Source: Dicyema japonicum
Lineage: Eukaryota; Dicyemida; Rhombozoa; Dicyemidae
Assembly: GCA_011109175.1 (NCBI GenBank)
Contig: RDEW01000008.1
Coordinates: 408,369 to 472,368 of the forward strand
Reading direction: 5' to 3'
DNA: 64,000 nucleotides
Shown: positions 10,576 to 22,826 of the stretch, piece after piece
Position numbering within the stretch: the stretch's first letter is position 1
Layout: each line of letters begins with the position of its first letter
Program-made: the position numbers and the translations under genes
The notes under the pieces: model-generated
Seen by the model: only the letters and a program-made list of their open reading frames with translations
The model's database searches: none
Told to the model about the DNA's origin: nothing

Positions 10576-10899
10576 TATTTATTATTAATTCATCTCTTAA
10601 AAAAAAATTTAAAAAATCCATAATTAAAAATCCCATCACCAAGTTTGGGCGATATCGCCCAGGTTGCGAATTACTGTTTTATACGACTTAAATACTGCCA
10701 TAGTCCAATATTCATGAGGATCCAACAAAACCATATGTTAATGCATCCTCAGAGAAACAAGGTTAACTTATCACAGGCAGTATGTCCCACTTTCACATAT
10801 TTTATCGAGCAAAGCCTCCACATCTTCCTGATACGAGTTTCGACGCCGCTATCAAATATCCCAACGAGATCACTTCCAATTGATGCCGAAGCGCGTGCT

Positions 10900-11827
10900 N
10901 NNNNNNNNNNNNNNNNNNNNNNNNNNNNNNNNNNNNNNNNNNNNNNNNNNNNNNNNNNNNNNNNNNNNNNNNNNNNNNNNNNNNNNNNNNNNNNNNNNNN
11001 NNNNNNNNNNNNNNNNNNNNNNNNNNNNNNNNNNNNNNNNNNNNNNNNNNNNNNNNNNNNNNNNNNNNNNNNNNNNNNNNNNNNNNNNNNNNNNNNNNNN
11101 NNNNNNNNNNNNNNNNNNNNNNNNNNNNNNNNNNNNNNNNNNNNNNNNNNNNNNNNNNNNNNNNNNNNNNNNNNNNNNNNNNNNNNNNNNNNNNNNNNNN
11201 NNNNNNNNNNNNNNNNNNNNNNNNNNNNNNNNNNNNNNNNNNNNNNNNNNNNNNNNNNNNNNNNNNNNNNNNNNNNNNNNNNNNNNNNNNNNNNNNNNNN
11301 NNNNNNNNNNNNNNNNNNNNNNNNNNNNNNNNNNNNNNNNNNNNNNNNNNNNNNNNNNNNNNNNNNNNNNNNNNNNNNNNNNNNNNNNNNNNNNNNNNNN
11401 NNNNNNNNNNNNNNNNNNNNNNNNNNNNNNNNNNNNNNNNNNNNNNNNNNNNNNNNNNNNNNNNNNNNNNNNNNNNNNNNNNNNNNNNNNNNNNNNNNNN
11501 NNNNNNNNNNNNNNNNNNNNNNNNNNNNNNNNNNNNNNNNNNNNNNNNNNNNNNNNNNNNNNNNNNNNNNNNNNNNNNNNNNNNNNNNNNNNNNNNNNNN
11601 NNNNNNNNNNNNNNNNNNNNNNNNNNNNNNNNNNNNNNNNNNNNNNNNNNNNNNNNNNNNNNNNNNNNNNNNNNNNNNNNNNNNNNNNNNNNNNNNNNNN
11701 NNNNNNNNNNNNNNNNNNNNNNNNNNNNNNNNNNNNNNNNNNNNNNNNNNNNNNNNNNNNNNNNNNNNNNNNNNNNNNNNNNNNNNNNNNNNNNNNNNNN
11801 NNNNNNNNNNNNNNNNNNNNNNNNNNN
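10900..11827. other. Assembly gap (928 N)
   Basis: Run of unknown bases. Reading frames that appear to span it are artefacts. The left flank (10645-10899) encodes an open stretch with no recognised motif. Confidence 0.99.
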
Positions 11828-11959
11828 AACAGGCAGGCGAGGAAGGTTGTTGATTATTAAATATATTAACTTTTTTATTGTTTGTTAAATAAAGTGGGTT
11901 AAAAAGTAAATTAAGTTAGTTTATTTTTAAAGTGGTAAACCTTTGTTCTTTAAAATTTT

Positions 11960-13455
11960 TAAAATTACCATGCTCGTTTTTGTTCGTGTATGATTCGTAC
12001 TTCTACATTAAAAATTCGTCAATATAAAAGTGAACATTTAGCATTTGGATTTATAAAAAATTCTTTTGAAAATAGACCATATTGTTTACTGTGTAATAAG
12101 TCATTATCAAATAATGCAATGAAACCCTCCAAATTGTTGGATCATCTTAGGAGAAAACATTCGGATAAAAGATAAACCATTAGAGTATTTTGAAAAATTA
12201 AAGGACTCTTTTTGTAAACAAAAAACAATTGACACTGTTTTTACAAATAGTAATGAAAGAAACAATAGTTGTTATTTTAAATTATATTTAGGACGACTAA
12301 TTGCATTCTATAAAATTGCAATGATTATTGCCAAAAATGAGAGTTCCCATGTTCCTGGTGAATATCTCATTAAACCATCTATATCAGTNACTAATTGCAT
12401 CCTATAAAATTTCAATGATTATTGCCAAAAATGAGAGTTCTTATGTTTCTGCTGAATATCTCATCAAACCATTTATATCAGTGATTCCATCAGATCTGAT
12501 GGGTTTAAATCCCGACGAAATATTAAAGGATCCACGAAATGTCAGATAATGTTGAATATATTTCATGTGAAAGGCTTAAAAATACTATTTTTTCCCTTCA
12601 AATTGTCGAAAGTCATATATGTAACAACCAATCAATTCTAATAGGATGTTTCATGTTAATTTTATTAAAAGCTTACCCTTTAAAATATTTTGACGATCAT
12701 GGTCTTCTTACAGAAGATTTATTATTCGTCAAATATTTGGAAACTGATACGACTGGACTTTTTATTTTTTCCGTAGTCAAATTATTTTTGGATGACTAGA
12801 AGATTCTATATAAAAATTTGGTTTTCATATGAAAATTTGTATATAAGAAAAATATTAAAGAGGAATTAATTATGTTAAAATTCAATCCAGAATTAAAACT
12901 ATATTATAATGATTCACAATCACCTGTTATTTTTTGGCAAAATATGAAAGAGAGTTATCCAAAATTGTGGACAGAAATAGCACAATTGCTACTATATTTT
13001 CCGACATCATACTGTGTTGAATGCGGATTTAGCATTCTACATCGAATTGTAAATAAAGAACGAAACAAATTGGATGTGTCCATTAGAGGAGATATTCGTT
13101 TAAAAATAACACAAAGAGAGCCAGATATCGAATCTTTGGTCAAAAAACATCAGTCACAGGGATCCCAATGCTATTTAATTCTTTTATTATGTCACATGGG
13201 CCAAGCGATACCTATGGGCAGCCTGTTACATTAACCTTGAACCGAGATTAACTTCAATTAATTTTATAAATGATTTATTAACCACAAAAAATTAAATTTA
13301 AGNATTATTAACAATGAATTCATTTTAGATAGTTAACTAATTTTACTTAGAATTGTCTGTTCTAAATAAAAAAGGTTTAAAGGGTCGATTAAATTTTAGG
13401 TGAGTCGAAAAAAAAGTCAAGGGGTCGACGAGTAAAAAAAGGTTGAAACACCTGT
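11960..13455 (+). pseudogene. hAT-family (ZBED-like) transposon remnant
   Basis: The N-terminal part encodes a BED-type zinc finger (FENRPYCLLCNKSLSNNAMK, LLDHLRRKHSD). About 700 bp later, LLLYFPTSYCVECGFSILHR, NKERNKLDVSIRGDIRL and LVKKHQSQGS match the C-terminal dimerisation region of ZBED5/hAT transposases. Between them the frames are broken by stops and shifts, and a 95-bp piece is doubled around a single N at 12389. The sequence just before 13455 (GGGGTCGACGAG, AGGTTGAAACACCTG) resembles the terminal inverted repeat found at ends of this hAT group. The 5' end may be in the gap. The element is dead; no complete DDE core can be read. Confidence 0.82.
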
Positions 13456-13486
13456 TCTAGACAATGGGATTTTGATCGCTGCCCAT

Positions 13487-13768
13487 TTATAAGATAAGGC
13501 CCAGGACGCTATCGCAGACAAGGCGGGAGAACAAATAGTGTGAAGTTACTTGGTCATTAATCCTGTGACGATCATTCATGACCGCCAGCGAACTGGTTTC
13601 TGTTATCAGCAATTTCCCTCTTGAATCGGAAGGTCTACTTTCCAGCCAATGAGGGTATTGGTGGTTCAAATCACCCTCGATGACCACGTCATTCAAAGTA
13701 GATATGTCGGTACACAGGAACCAATTTTGGGCATGGAGTTTCCCATTTGATGTTCCAAGTGAAATCAC
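13487..13768 (-). pseudogene. LINE-A endonuclease fragment
   Basis: The translation shares its layout with the apurinic endonuclease-like domain at 21785-22615: ISLGTSNGK, STLNDVVIEGDLNHQYPHW, SRPSDSRGKLLITETSSLA. The GD(I/L)N core with following HP.W is the endonuclease signature of non-LTR retrotransposons. It is truncated at both ends and contains stops. Inserted right next to the hAT remnant end. Confidence 0.65.
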
Positions 13769-13920
13769 TTTAATTATTGTTTTGAGTTTGATGGTTAATA
13801 AAAATTCTCTGTCTGTAATGATGCTTATTGATTTTCTATAGTAATTTGAATTTTCGCAAGTAACTCAATACTGTTGGTTTACAAAGATAATTTTTTTAAT
13901 AAAATAATTTTTTAACAAAT

Positions 13921-13976
13921 GTCAGTTGAGGAAGCCGGCTGCGTGGATTGCGAACGAGTTCTCTCGGAGTATGGAT
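13921..13976 (-). repeat. 5'-truncated LINE-B 3' end
   Basis: The 55-bp stretch CAGTTGAGGAAGCC-GCTGCGTGGATTGCGAACG.. matches 28287-28340, where it encodes the last residues and stop of LINE-B on the reverse strand. An A/T-rich tail precedes it on the forward strand, as expected for the poly(A) side of a severely truncated insertion. Confidence 0.75.
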
Positions 13977-14589
13977 AATTAAAAAATAATTTAATAATTC
14001 CATGCAGATTTTTTTGTAAGTCGATCGAAAAGTAAGATTTTATCAGGGAAATTTGAATCACTTTAGGTTTCAATCAGGCAATGGACATGAGACAGCTAAT
14101 TATCACGAACAGATGCACAGAAACCTTCAACCGACTTTACAGATTATTCGATCGATTAGATGTGACAAAGTAAGATTCCATTTTGCTTGCGGAGAAAAGT
14201 GCACAAAACTATATCCAACAGATCCAAAGAACAGTTATCGGACTTGTTTGACAAAAATGCAAAATGCTCCGTAAAAAAGTTTAATGTAAAAATAAAAAGT
14301 AAATCAAAAAGCTAATTTTAATAAATTTAATGCAGAGAATAATCTTAATAAATGTAGTTTTGCATTTTCTTGCTTTAAAAATATATGAATAGATTTTGAA
14401 TCATGCGTGGTACCAATATTCATTAAAGGCTGTACAACTCATATTGCACGTCCCCCGTTTGTAAAAAATGCACCTTAATCCAACTCGTCATTTTTTTCTT
14501 GTAGTATATAATGTTATGCAGTACTTTTCTCCATCAGTAAAGTCTTTATTTAATAAATTTTCAATAACAAAAAATTGTTTAAACTTATG
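13977..14589. other. Short unassigned frame; otherwise non-coding
   Basis: A frame at 14053-14274 on the forward strand encodes about 74 residues with Cys pairs (RFHFACGEKCTKLYP, YRTCLTKM), but I cannot assign it or find flanking exons. The rest is AT-rich without features. Confidence 0.25.
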
Positions 14590-15690
14590 ATGCTGACATT
14601 CAAATCCGCAGTATACGAGAAAATACTGTTAATGTCTTCGATGCCTCTTTCAATGTTTGTTGACTCAAAATAAACTTTGGGGGGTGCTGAAAATTATAGT
14701 TATAAAAACCAATAACACTAATAAACATATCAGCATTGAAGTTTTTCTTAAAGCCATAATCAAATTGAACGGAATAGAATCCCTGGTCCTGTTTTATGAT
14801 GTTATTTATGATAATTCCACAATCAAAGAGGGAATATTTTGTAGAATTATCTATATAATTTCCACACAAAACCCATATGATTATTATCTTTTAGCCATGT
14901 AACTTTTTGTTTTATTTTTTAAAATTTTTATCTCACATGAAACATTAAGATTCAAAACATTCTCTAAAACACTAATATTTTTGCATCCAATGATCTTTAT
15001 TTCGTCATCTGTAAATTTACATGATTCATCCACCATAATTATGCAATTTTATCGTTTTTGAGGAGTTTTTCCCATTCTCCAAACATATTATATTTCACAT
15101 TTCTGATCGCCAATATAGACATTCCATTTGAATTGGCTATTTGGTATCCGTCTTTAGGGGGTTTTCCCTTGAATTTCCATAGGAGTGTCGCATCCTCAGG
15201 AGAGATACAAAACCCGAGAAAAGATTCATTTATCCTTACATATCTTGTTTCGTAATTAATTTTAATTAAAATTAAATCTACAATATATTCTCATTATACT
15301 TTTAAATAATAAAATAATAAAACAAAAATCATCATTGATATCGTCAAATCGAATTATATAATTAAGCCAGGGATATCAAATTACCATGAAAAATTATCAG
15401 AAAATATTAATAAGATCCTCTACTATTGTTATCTGTTAAAAACTTATATGTGGTCTTGGGATTATCAACCAAATTGTTCTCATTCTAGTTCCGGTCGGCA
15501 TAGGAATTATTTTACTGTATAGCTCAGAAATCACACATTTTCTTGAGTCTTCATTACATCAAACAATGCGAAAGTTAACTTCACATACCATCCCCAATAA
15601 CTATTTTTCCATTCGCATAAAAAGCTTCATATGGATAATTTAAACTTTGTATTGAATCAGAGATCATTTTTACAAAAATTTGATCTCTGG
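14590..15690 (-). CDS. Candidate immunoglobulin-like domain protein (fragmentary)
   Basis: On the reverse strand a series of short open stretches looks like Ig folds. First comes ISPEDATLLWKFKGKPPKDG, followed by YQIANSNGMSILAIRNV (Cys just before, central Trp, L-x-I strand). Then KSYMAKR/VTWLKDNNH, then STKYSLFDCGIIINN followed by QDQGFYSVQFDYG (D-x-G-x-Y strand F motif). Upstream stretches such as YEAFYANGKIVIGDG and MPTGTRMRTIWLIIPRP may be earlier exons. Exon joins are only partly clear and the first domain lacks the usual second Cys. Ig domains act in adhesion or signalling at the cell surface, but no signal peptide or membrane segment is established here. This is a motif-level inference. 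Confidence 0.42.
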
Positions 15691-16593
15691 CCCAAGTAAT
15701 GTTAGTACGACTAACAGTGACTACAGAATTGTGTTTGCAATATTCAACCTAAAATCTGGTCCAACTGCAGGGATGGCTATGAGATTCTACACACGAAATC
15801 TAGTACAAGATGCTTCATCCAAACACAATGTGAGGGTCATTCCACTGGATCAAGATGGAGTCATATTATTGAACTCTTGGAGTTGTCACAAGACTGCAAA
15901 CAGAACATCAAGAGTGTCTATGAGACTCAATCAAAAGTATAAGAACCGATCTTCCACGGAAAGGCATGGCTCGAAACTGTGAGGAAATCCTTTCCATGGC
16001 TAACAAACAACTTGGGAAATTTAAACTTCAAAGAAATCAGCGTTACTCAGACATGCTAGTTCTATTTAACCTACAAAAGTATTTTAAAAATGCTGTGGAA
16101 ACATGAAGGAAGACAAATCAAGAGAAAATTAAACTCTCAAACAAGCAACATCACACCAACCAATTGGAAACAAGGTTAACGAAGTCAAACACCTTAAAAA
16201 CAACTCTGCAACATTTCTGACGATATGACTAATGCGGAGGAAGCTCTCTGTCAAACGAAATCTGGAGTTGAGTAAGACATCTATTGAAAACTATAAGGAA
16301 TCATTAAACTCCGTATAAGTCCTTTATAAAACTAATATATTGAACCAATCATCAGCATTGGTAACTAATTTGTCAAAAACTTAATTGAGAAAATCAAAGA
16401 CTCACAATTTATAGTCACCAAAACTCTTAAGTTTCCTCACTCCAAGATGTATCAACTACATTTAAGTTCCTTGACAGGAAACACTCCTTTGTAATAAAAA
16501 TATATGTGTGGTCATAAAGAACTCTAAAAAAGGATGATTAAGCTATTAAGAGAAATCGAGTTTATCGGGTCTTGTTAATACAATGAAATAAAT

Positions 16594-16991
16594 TTAAAAA
16601 AGTTTCTTTTGTTGTGAATAAAGTAAATCTTGTTTGGCGATTCGTGCTAGCTTACCACGTGAACATGTCCTTCTGTAAACACTTAATGTAACAATGATAA
16701 TAAACTGAGGTTTATTTTCTTTATTTTTAATTTTCTTATTCTAAAAAATAAAATAATAGATTTTACAGTTTTTGTAATAACAGATAACTCGTTAAAATCA
16801 AAGTCCCCTTTATAACCAAGCTGCAAAAAATACATAATTTTACCCCATATTTGGACCGCTTTAATTTTGGTAATATTGCCTTGGTTATGCCTTGTTTTGA
16901 TTTGCCCAAACCGTCACCTAACTTAATACTTTCAATATTGACCTTCTTTCCAACCCATTTTCTCGATTATCCTTTTGGAAGAAAAAGTCAT
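16594..16991 (-). CDS. G-patch protein, copy 1
   Basis: Four exons and three introns give 107 residues. In the better resolved second copy the introns are 25, 23 and 26 nt, and the same positions and lengths hold here. It starts MTFSSKRIIEKMGWKEG and continues DGLGKSKQGITKAILPKL after the first intron. That is a G-patch (MGW-x-E-G-x-GLGK-x-x-x-GI), a short glycine-rich motif that binds and activates DEAH-box RNA helicases in ribosome biogenesis and splicing. The C-terminal half is basic, with RRTCSRGKLARIAKQD near the end. Layout (N-terminal G-patch, then a basic helix with GKLAR) recalls GPATCH4/PINX1-type nucleolar proteins, though it is much shorter. All exon joins are in frame and both copies are intact. 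Confidence 0.8.
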
Positions 16992-17869
16992 CGACAAAAC
17001 AAGACAAATTAAGGACGTGATCTATTAAATTTATTTAAATTTAATAATTATTAAAAGTTTATATAATTTATTAATTTTATAATTAATGGAACTATCGACT
17101 TTGGTTTTTATCAAGTGAATAACCCTATTATTCTACGGCTCAAAGGTCACGATTGTGTATACCACAAAACAGTGAAATTCAAAAATTTTACAAAAGGAAA
17201 CTGGACAGGCTTCACTAATTATGTGGATTCTCAACTTTCATGGATATGGATGACGGATGGCTAACAAACAACTTGGGAAACCTAAACTTCAAAGAAATCA
17301 GCGTTACTCAGACATGCTAGCTTTATTGAACCTACAGAAGTATTTTAAAGATCAGATCCGAAGATGCTGTGGAAACATGAAAGAAGACAAATCAAGAGGA
17401 AAAATTAAACTCTCAAACAAGCAACATCACACCAACCAATTGGAAACAAGGTTAACGAAGTCAAACACCTTAAAAACAACCCTGCAACATTTCTGACGAT
17501 ATGACTAATGCGGAGGAAGCTCTCTGTCAAACGAAATCTGGAGTTGAGTAAGACATCTATTGAAAACTATAAGGAATCATTAAACTCCGTATAAGTCCTT
17601 TATAAAACCAATATATTGAACCAATCATCAGCACTGGTAACTAATTTGTCAAAAACTTAATTGAGAAAATCAAAGACTCACAATTTATAGTCACCAAAAC
17701 TCTTAAGTTTCCTCATTCCAAGATGTATCAACTACATTTAAGTTCCTTGACAGGAAACACTCCTTTGTAATAAAAATATATGTGTGGTCATGAAGAACTC
17801 TAAAAAAGGATGATTAAGCTATTAAGAGAAGTCAAGTTTATCGGGTCTTGTTAATACAATGAAATAAAT

Positions 17870-18267
17870 TTAAAAAAGTTTCTTTTGTTGTGAATAAAGT
17901 AAATCTTGTTTGGCAATTCGTGCTAGCTTACCACGTGAACATGTCCTTCTGTAAACACTAAATGTAACAATGGTAATAAACTGAGGTTTATTTTCTTTAT
18001 TTTTAATTTTCCTATTCTAAAAAATAAAATAATAGATTTTACAGTTTTTGTAATAACAGATAACTCGCTAAAATCAAAGTCCCCTTCATAACCAAGCTGT
18101 AAAAAATACATAATTTTACCCCATATTTGGACCGCTTTAATTTTGGTAATATTGCCTTGGTTATGCCTTGTTTTGATTTGCCCAGACCGTCTCCTAATAT
18201 AATACTTTGAATATTGACCTTCTTTCCAACCCATTTTCTCGATTATCCTTTTGGAAGAAAAAGTCAT
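17870..18267 (-). CDS. G-patch protein, copy 2
   Basis: Second member of the tandem pair. Introns 18194-18218, 18097-18119 and 18017-18042 are all GT...AG. The ATG is at 18267 and the stop at 17870-17872; spliced length is 107 residues. It differs from copy 1 in a handful of codons: GYEGDFDFSELS for GYKGDFDFNELS, and NRKIKNKENK for NKKIKNKENK. The preserved frame and splice sites in both copies argue that both are, or very recently were, functional. GPATCH4-like identity is inferred from the domain layout only. Confidence 0.8.
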
Positions 18268-18384
18268 CGACAAAACAAGACAAATTAAGGACGTGATCTA
18301 ATAAATTTATTTAAATTTAATAATTATTAAAAGTTTATATAATTTATTAATTTTATAATTAATGGAACTATCGACTTTGAACGT

Positions 18385-19250
18385 ATGGTTTGTCAAGTGA
18401 TTATAACCCTATTATTCTACGGCTCAAAGGTCACGATTGTGTATACCACAAAACAGTGAAATTCAAAAATTTTACAAAAGGAAACTGGACAGGCTTCACT
18501 AATTATGTGGATTCTCAACTTTCATGGATATGGATGACGGATGTCATGACTGCTAAAGAAGAAAATATGCTTAGCAATACCATCCTCAAAACAAATAAAT
18601 TAGTCATCTTCATATCCTCATATAAAGTCTTCAATCCCAGGCTATCTCGACCACAAGAGTTCATGGAAATCCTTATGGAACATTCTGAAAAGGACCATAA
18701 CACAATTTTAAGATGAGAATAAAGAACATATAATAACAAGCTTATCAATCGCTATATAGTTAAAAAACAATCCAAAGTCCTTTAGAATTAATACTTTCCA
18801 CGCAGACCTATTCCAATTCACAATGTGACTTTTTTACTCGCGACCTATTTTAAAACTCGTAAAATCCAAGAATGACCCATCGCCATATCATCTGATTTCA
18901 TTGACATGCACTCTCTCAAAGATGTTAGTAAGTTAGTTCTTATGACGATTATTCCAGACCTTCCGGCGCAATTTTTTATTATGTCTTCCGAATTGGTAGA
19001 CCTGCGACAACGCACTTGACAACTCTATCCCAGCTTATTATGACGGTTCAATACCCAAAAACCCCATACGCGGATGGCTTTGATTTTTAACTCAGTCTCG
19101 AGGAATCATCTTACAACAATGATTTTCGATTTTAAAATCAACCCTGACCTTAAACTTTGGCTTGAAAAGTTACTCCAATTGTTTTAGTATGGAATGGAGT
19201 GGTATCTAAGTGCTATTAATAACAGAGACCATGGTTACAAAAACTAACTA
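18385..19250 (+). pseudogene. LINE-A fragment: endonuclease end to start of RT
   Basis: Begins SSDYNPIILRLKGHDC, corresponding to the S-D-H-N-x-I-x-L end of the endonuclease domain. It continues through a linker (FKNFTKGNWTGFTNYV, DVMTAKEENML) toward an RT-like PYHLISLTCTLSKM. Many stops and shifts after 18716. A shorter identical stretch lies at 17101-17256 inside duplication unit 1. Confidence 0.6.
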
Positions 19251-19673
19251 ATCACGTGATCCCAGCACGCTCTAGCAAGGACCTCATCTTGGCGCGATGC
19301 TCCTTCATCGATTCCACACAAGCACGTATCGTCGAGTGACTGTATCTTCGCAGTCACGATGGCGCGTTCCATGGTTCATTCGTATCAAGGCTTCAAGTGG
19401 CAATGGTAGCTGGAACTCTCCAGAAATCCAGCGTTCCGTGATTTGGAGGCTCTTTTCCGACTAACCTCGATCTTCAAGAAATTCTTCCAAGAGATGAATG
19501 GGCCCCATACACCACATGCATAGGAGATGCATGGTTCAATGAATTGTATATATAGAGCTCAAAACAGTATGCTTTTCGATCTTCCATAATCCTGTGAGGC
19601 ATTTCAGAACATTAGTTTATTATTATTGAACCAAAAAAACCACCGGCATATCCAAAATAAACAAAATTCAGGT

Positions 19674-22615
19674 GATTCCAGCCTCCCTCAACAGTCTCCG
19701 CATCTTTTCTCGGTGTTACGACTGCGTTCCTACCCACTTCCGATATGGACGGGGTCCGCATACTCGAGTCCTCCACAGTGGCACTGTTTCAGTCGCCTCT
19801 ATCATATTTTCTTGGTTTCTAGGCAAGATTTCCACTCGGAAATAATTCCTTAGTAGGTTTGCTGCCTTCACTTAAATGTTGCATATCTTGTCCAAATTCG
19901 TTGCAGAAAGGTTAGATCCCCAGATATTACATGCGTATTTTATTGTAGCCTCGATGAACTGTTTGTATATGACATCCAGACCACTTATCTTTTTTGTCTC
20001 TTAGGTTTCCCAAGAACGCCTTCAGGAAGTTGATTTTCCTCGTACAAGTCAATAACATATTTTCAACATGTTTTGTAAAGGTTAAGAAGGTGTCAAAGGT
20101 AACTTCCAGGATTTTCTGGTATTTGTTTGCGGGATAATCTTCCCATCCAGTGTGACGTCAATTGATACTTTTCCTAGTCTTCTGTTTGTCGTGAATAGGG
20201 TCAACACTGACTTCTCCGGGCTAGGAGTCAATTGATTTTCCCAATACCATAAACTTAGTTTATTTATATTGTCCTGTATTCTTCTCGTTGCTTCCACAAT
20301 ACTCACATCCCCCAGAACATTAGTTTTCTTTTCGCAGTTCGTAATTACGTTTACAACAGAGTCTTCAGATAGACTGTCCGTCTTCCAGTCTCTTGTCTGA
20401 AGTAAATAGGTTAGTGACTGACTTTTCACTGCTGGCAGTTAGGCAATTCTTCGATAACCATTCGTTATAACTGTTCAGATTTTGTTGCAATCTCAAAGTG
20501 GCGATATGGATGTCCTGATCACGTGACTAATTACAATGTCGTCGGCATAAGTAAGAATAATATCATTTTCGGTGTCCGATGTGGGGAGGTCCGCCATGAA
20601 TAGATTAATATAATGGACAAAGGGATCCTGGGGAACCATTAGGAAGAAGCCGTGAAATAGACTTGAATGGCAAATGCAGACGCGTCCTCTCCGACCACTA
20701 AGGAAGTTAGCTGACTAGAGCTTAAGCTTTCAGGGATCTTTGGTAAATTTTCCAAGTATGAATCCTCCTTGACACAGAGTCAAAAGCTTTGTGGATGTCT
20801 ATGGAGCAAAGTACAGTCTTATGTGTCCCGGCCTGTGCGAAAAATCATATCGTATAAAGTTAGTCAATGGAGATAAATGGGTCGAAATAGACCTCTCCTC
20901 TAAAATCATATTGAAATGACAAATCCATAATAAAAATTTTTGATTTTCGCAAGAGCCAGCCTTTCCAGAATTTTCGACACCGGACACAATAACGCGACCG
21001 GTCTGTATGAAGCTGGTCCTTCTTCACTTTACGGGTTTTAAAATTGGACGTAGGTGGGCAAGCTTCCATAGGCTGGAATTGAATTTTTGTTAATGGAGTG
21101 GTTGAATATCCTCGTTAATGCAGCGATTCCATAGTCTCCCAGATTCTTTAAGAGGATCATTGTGGATCTTATCCGGTCCGTTAGGTTGTTTTAATGGCTT
21201 TCAATACATTTCTCACGTCATTTTCAGTGAAGTGAATCATATCTGGTTCCTTTTTCGGTTTACTGAGATATTTCGGGGATACATCCGACTTCTTATGGTC
21301 TTTATGGGATATTTTCACATAGTATTTTATTATTGTTGTTTAAGTCCTTTTGGCTGTGATCCACCTTGGACGATCTATCATCCTCTCTTGAGGCGTCTCG
21401 GATCGTCTTCCAAATTTGAGTACTAGGTCTATTTCTATTCAAAGAGGAGAACACATGCTTCCATTTTGATATTTGTGCTTTTACCTCCTGTTTTTTAGTA
21501 ATTGTCCAAAGCCTTCAGTCTACGCTTATCCTCAGTAGTTAATCGGCAGACTTTTTGAGTTCGTTTTTTTCCTTGATTAATGCCGACCTGCCATATCCCC
21601 TGATGTAGTTAAGGTGGTGTTTAGGTACAGATAGTGATCTCGCATCCAAGATAGTGCGGTTTACATAAGCGACTACTTTGTTCATGGAAGTAATGCCATC
21701 CAGGTATTGCAGTAGGTTGTCAGTAAGTGTATGGTAAAGTCTCCAGTCTGCGCGTTTGTAGTTGAATTTCTCTGGGACCTCCTCCTAGTTAACGTTTTTC
21801 TCGATCTTCAAAAGGATCGCATTATGGCCACTTCTTGAGTTGTAAGTGACTGACCAAGTCGATATTGCCGCCAGGCCGGGAGAATAAAGCGTGATGTCTG
21901 GAGAAGTTAGTTTGTCTGACTCCCTGAAGGGGGTTCTCGTATGTTTTGACGGGTCATCCATGGCCGTGAAAGGTCCTGTCTGCGAAATTAGTACTTTTCC
22001 TTTTGAGTCGGACGGTTGGGTTACCAGCCATAGAGGGTGTTTGGCGTTGATATCCCCACCAATGATAACGTCGATCAAGGAAGCCAAAGTAGATAAATTG
22101 GGCATAGTGTAGTGCTTCGGGAAAGAACCAGGTGGGGGCACATAGACGTATACAATTTTTCCATATTTTGTTCCAAGTGAGACTGCATTGACTTTAGTAA
22201 CATCGTTGTCTCCCGAGATATTCTTCACCACTAAAGTGATGTCGACACATTTATGGTCTTTCCAATATAAAATGAGTAGGTCACAACCCCGCTTACTCTT
22301 CCGGTTAGTCCGTATTGGTTTGTATCTGGAGAACACCGGGGTATGACTGTTTATAGACAATTCCGTCTGTTGTATCAAAGCCACGTCGATCTTTAGCTCT
22401 GCCAGGAGAGAGCGCAGTTCCAATATTTTGCTTCTTACTCTATTTAAATTTAGTTGAAGAACCGTGGTCCGTTTCTTGCAGTGGGCTAGGGGTTTTTTCC
22501 GGGTCCGATAGTGCGTGCCGACGAGAAAACAGTTTCCTCGGAAGTAAATGTTAAATGGCTCTCTTTGGAGGAACATTAGGTGCCCTCTGGGCGTTACCAA
22601 TACAGTGAACCACAT
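19674..22615 (-). pseudogene. LINE-A non-LTR retrotransposon, EN + RT remnant
   Basis: The most complete LINE-A copy. 22615-21785 encodes one continuous endonuclease domain: LQLNLNRVRSKILELRSLL, VALIQQTELSI, VIIGGDINAKHPLW, TSPDITLYSPGL, SRSGHNAILL. These are the metal- and DNA-cutting motifs of an APE-like nuclease. Downstream the RT region is degenerate but recognisable, for example IQDNINKLSLWYWENQLTPS then EKSVLTLFTTNRRL near 20429-20082. The end at 19674 encodes the family's C-terminus (YRKWVGTQ, HREKMRRLLREAGIT). The layout resembles Jockey/I-group elements. Stops in the RT part make it inactive. Confidence 0.85.
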
Positions 22616-22826
22616 AACACCACGCTAAATTAAGATAAGAAATTAATGAAAACATCATCAATTGATATCCTTATAAATGAATTCTGTCAATCTGTTGTCA
22701 TCAAAAAGACGTCCAACAATATGTAGGGCATACCCAGTCAAAAGGGAATTGGTTTTCTAGTTTGATCGGTTATTATAGCTGTCGACTCTAACAATAATAA
22801 ATATTATGCTGTTTAAAAACAAATTT

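Larger units (their letters stand above)
15997..18538. repeat. Tandem duplication of a ~1.27-kb segment carrying a G-patch gene
   Basis: Unit 1 is 15997-17256 and unit 2 is 17257-18538. Both begin GGCTAACAAACAACTTGG and end GATATGGATGACGGATG. They are about 97% alike by eye, with small indels. Each unit holds a complete reverse-strand G-patch gene, flanked by a short unidentified forward frame (ANKQLGKPKLQRNQRYSDML in unit 2, broken in unit 1) and by the end of a LINE-A endonuclease (NPIILRLKGHDC). There are no Ns at the join, so this one looks like a true duplication. Confidence 0.88.

Noticed and set aside
10645-11860. Long reading frames across 10.6-11.9 kb
   Set aside because: They consist mostly of the 928-N gap; the real flanking sequence has no protein signature.
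21891-22112. Forward-strand frame opposite the LINE-A endonuclease
   Set aside because: Shadow of the reverse-strand endonuclease coding sequence, which carries the conserved motifs.
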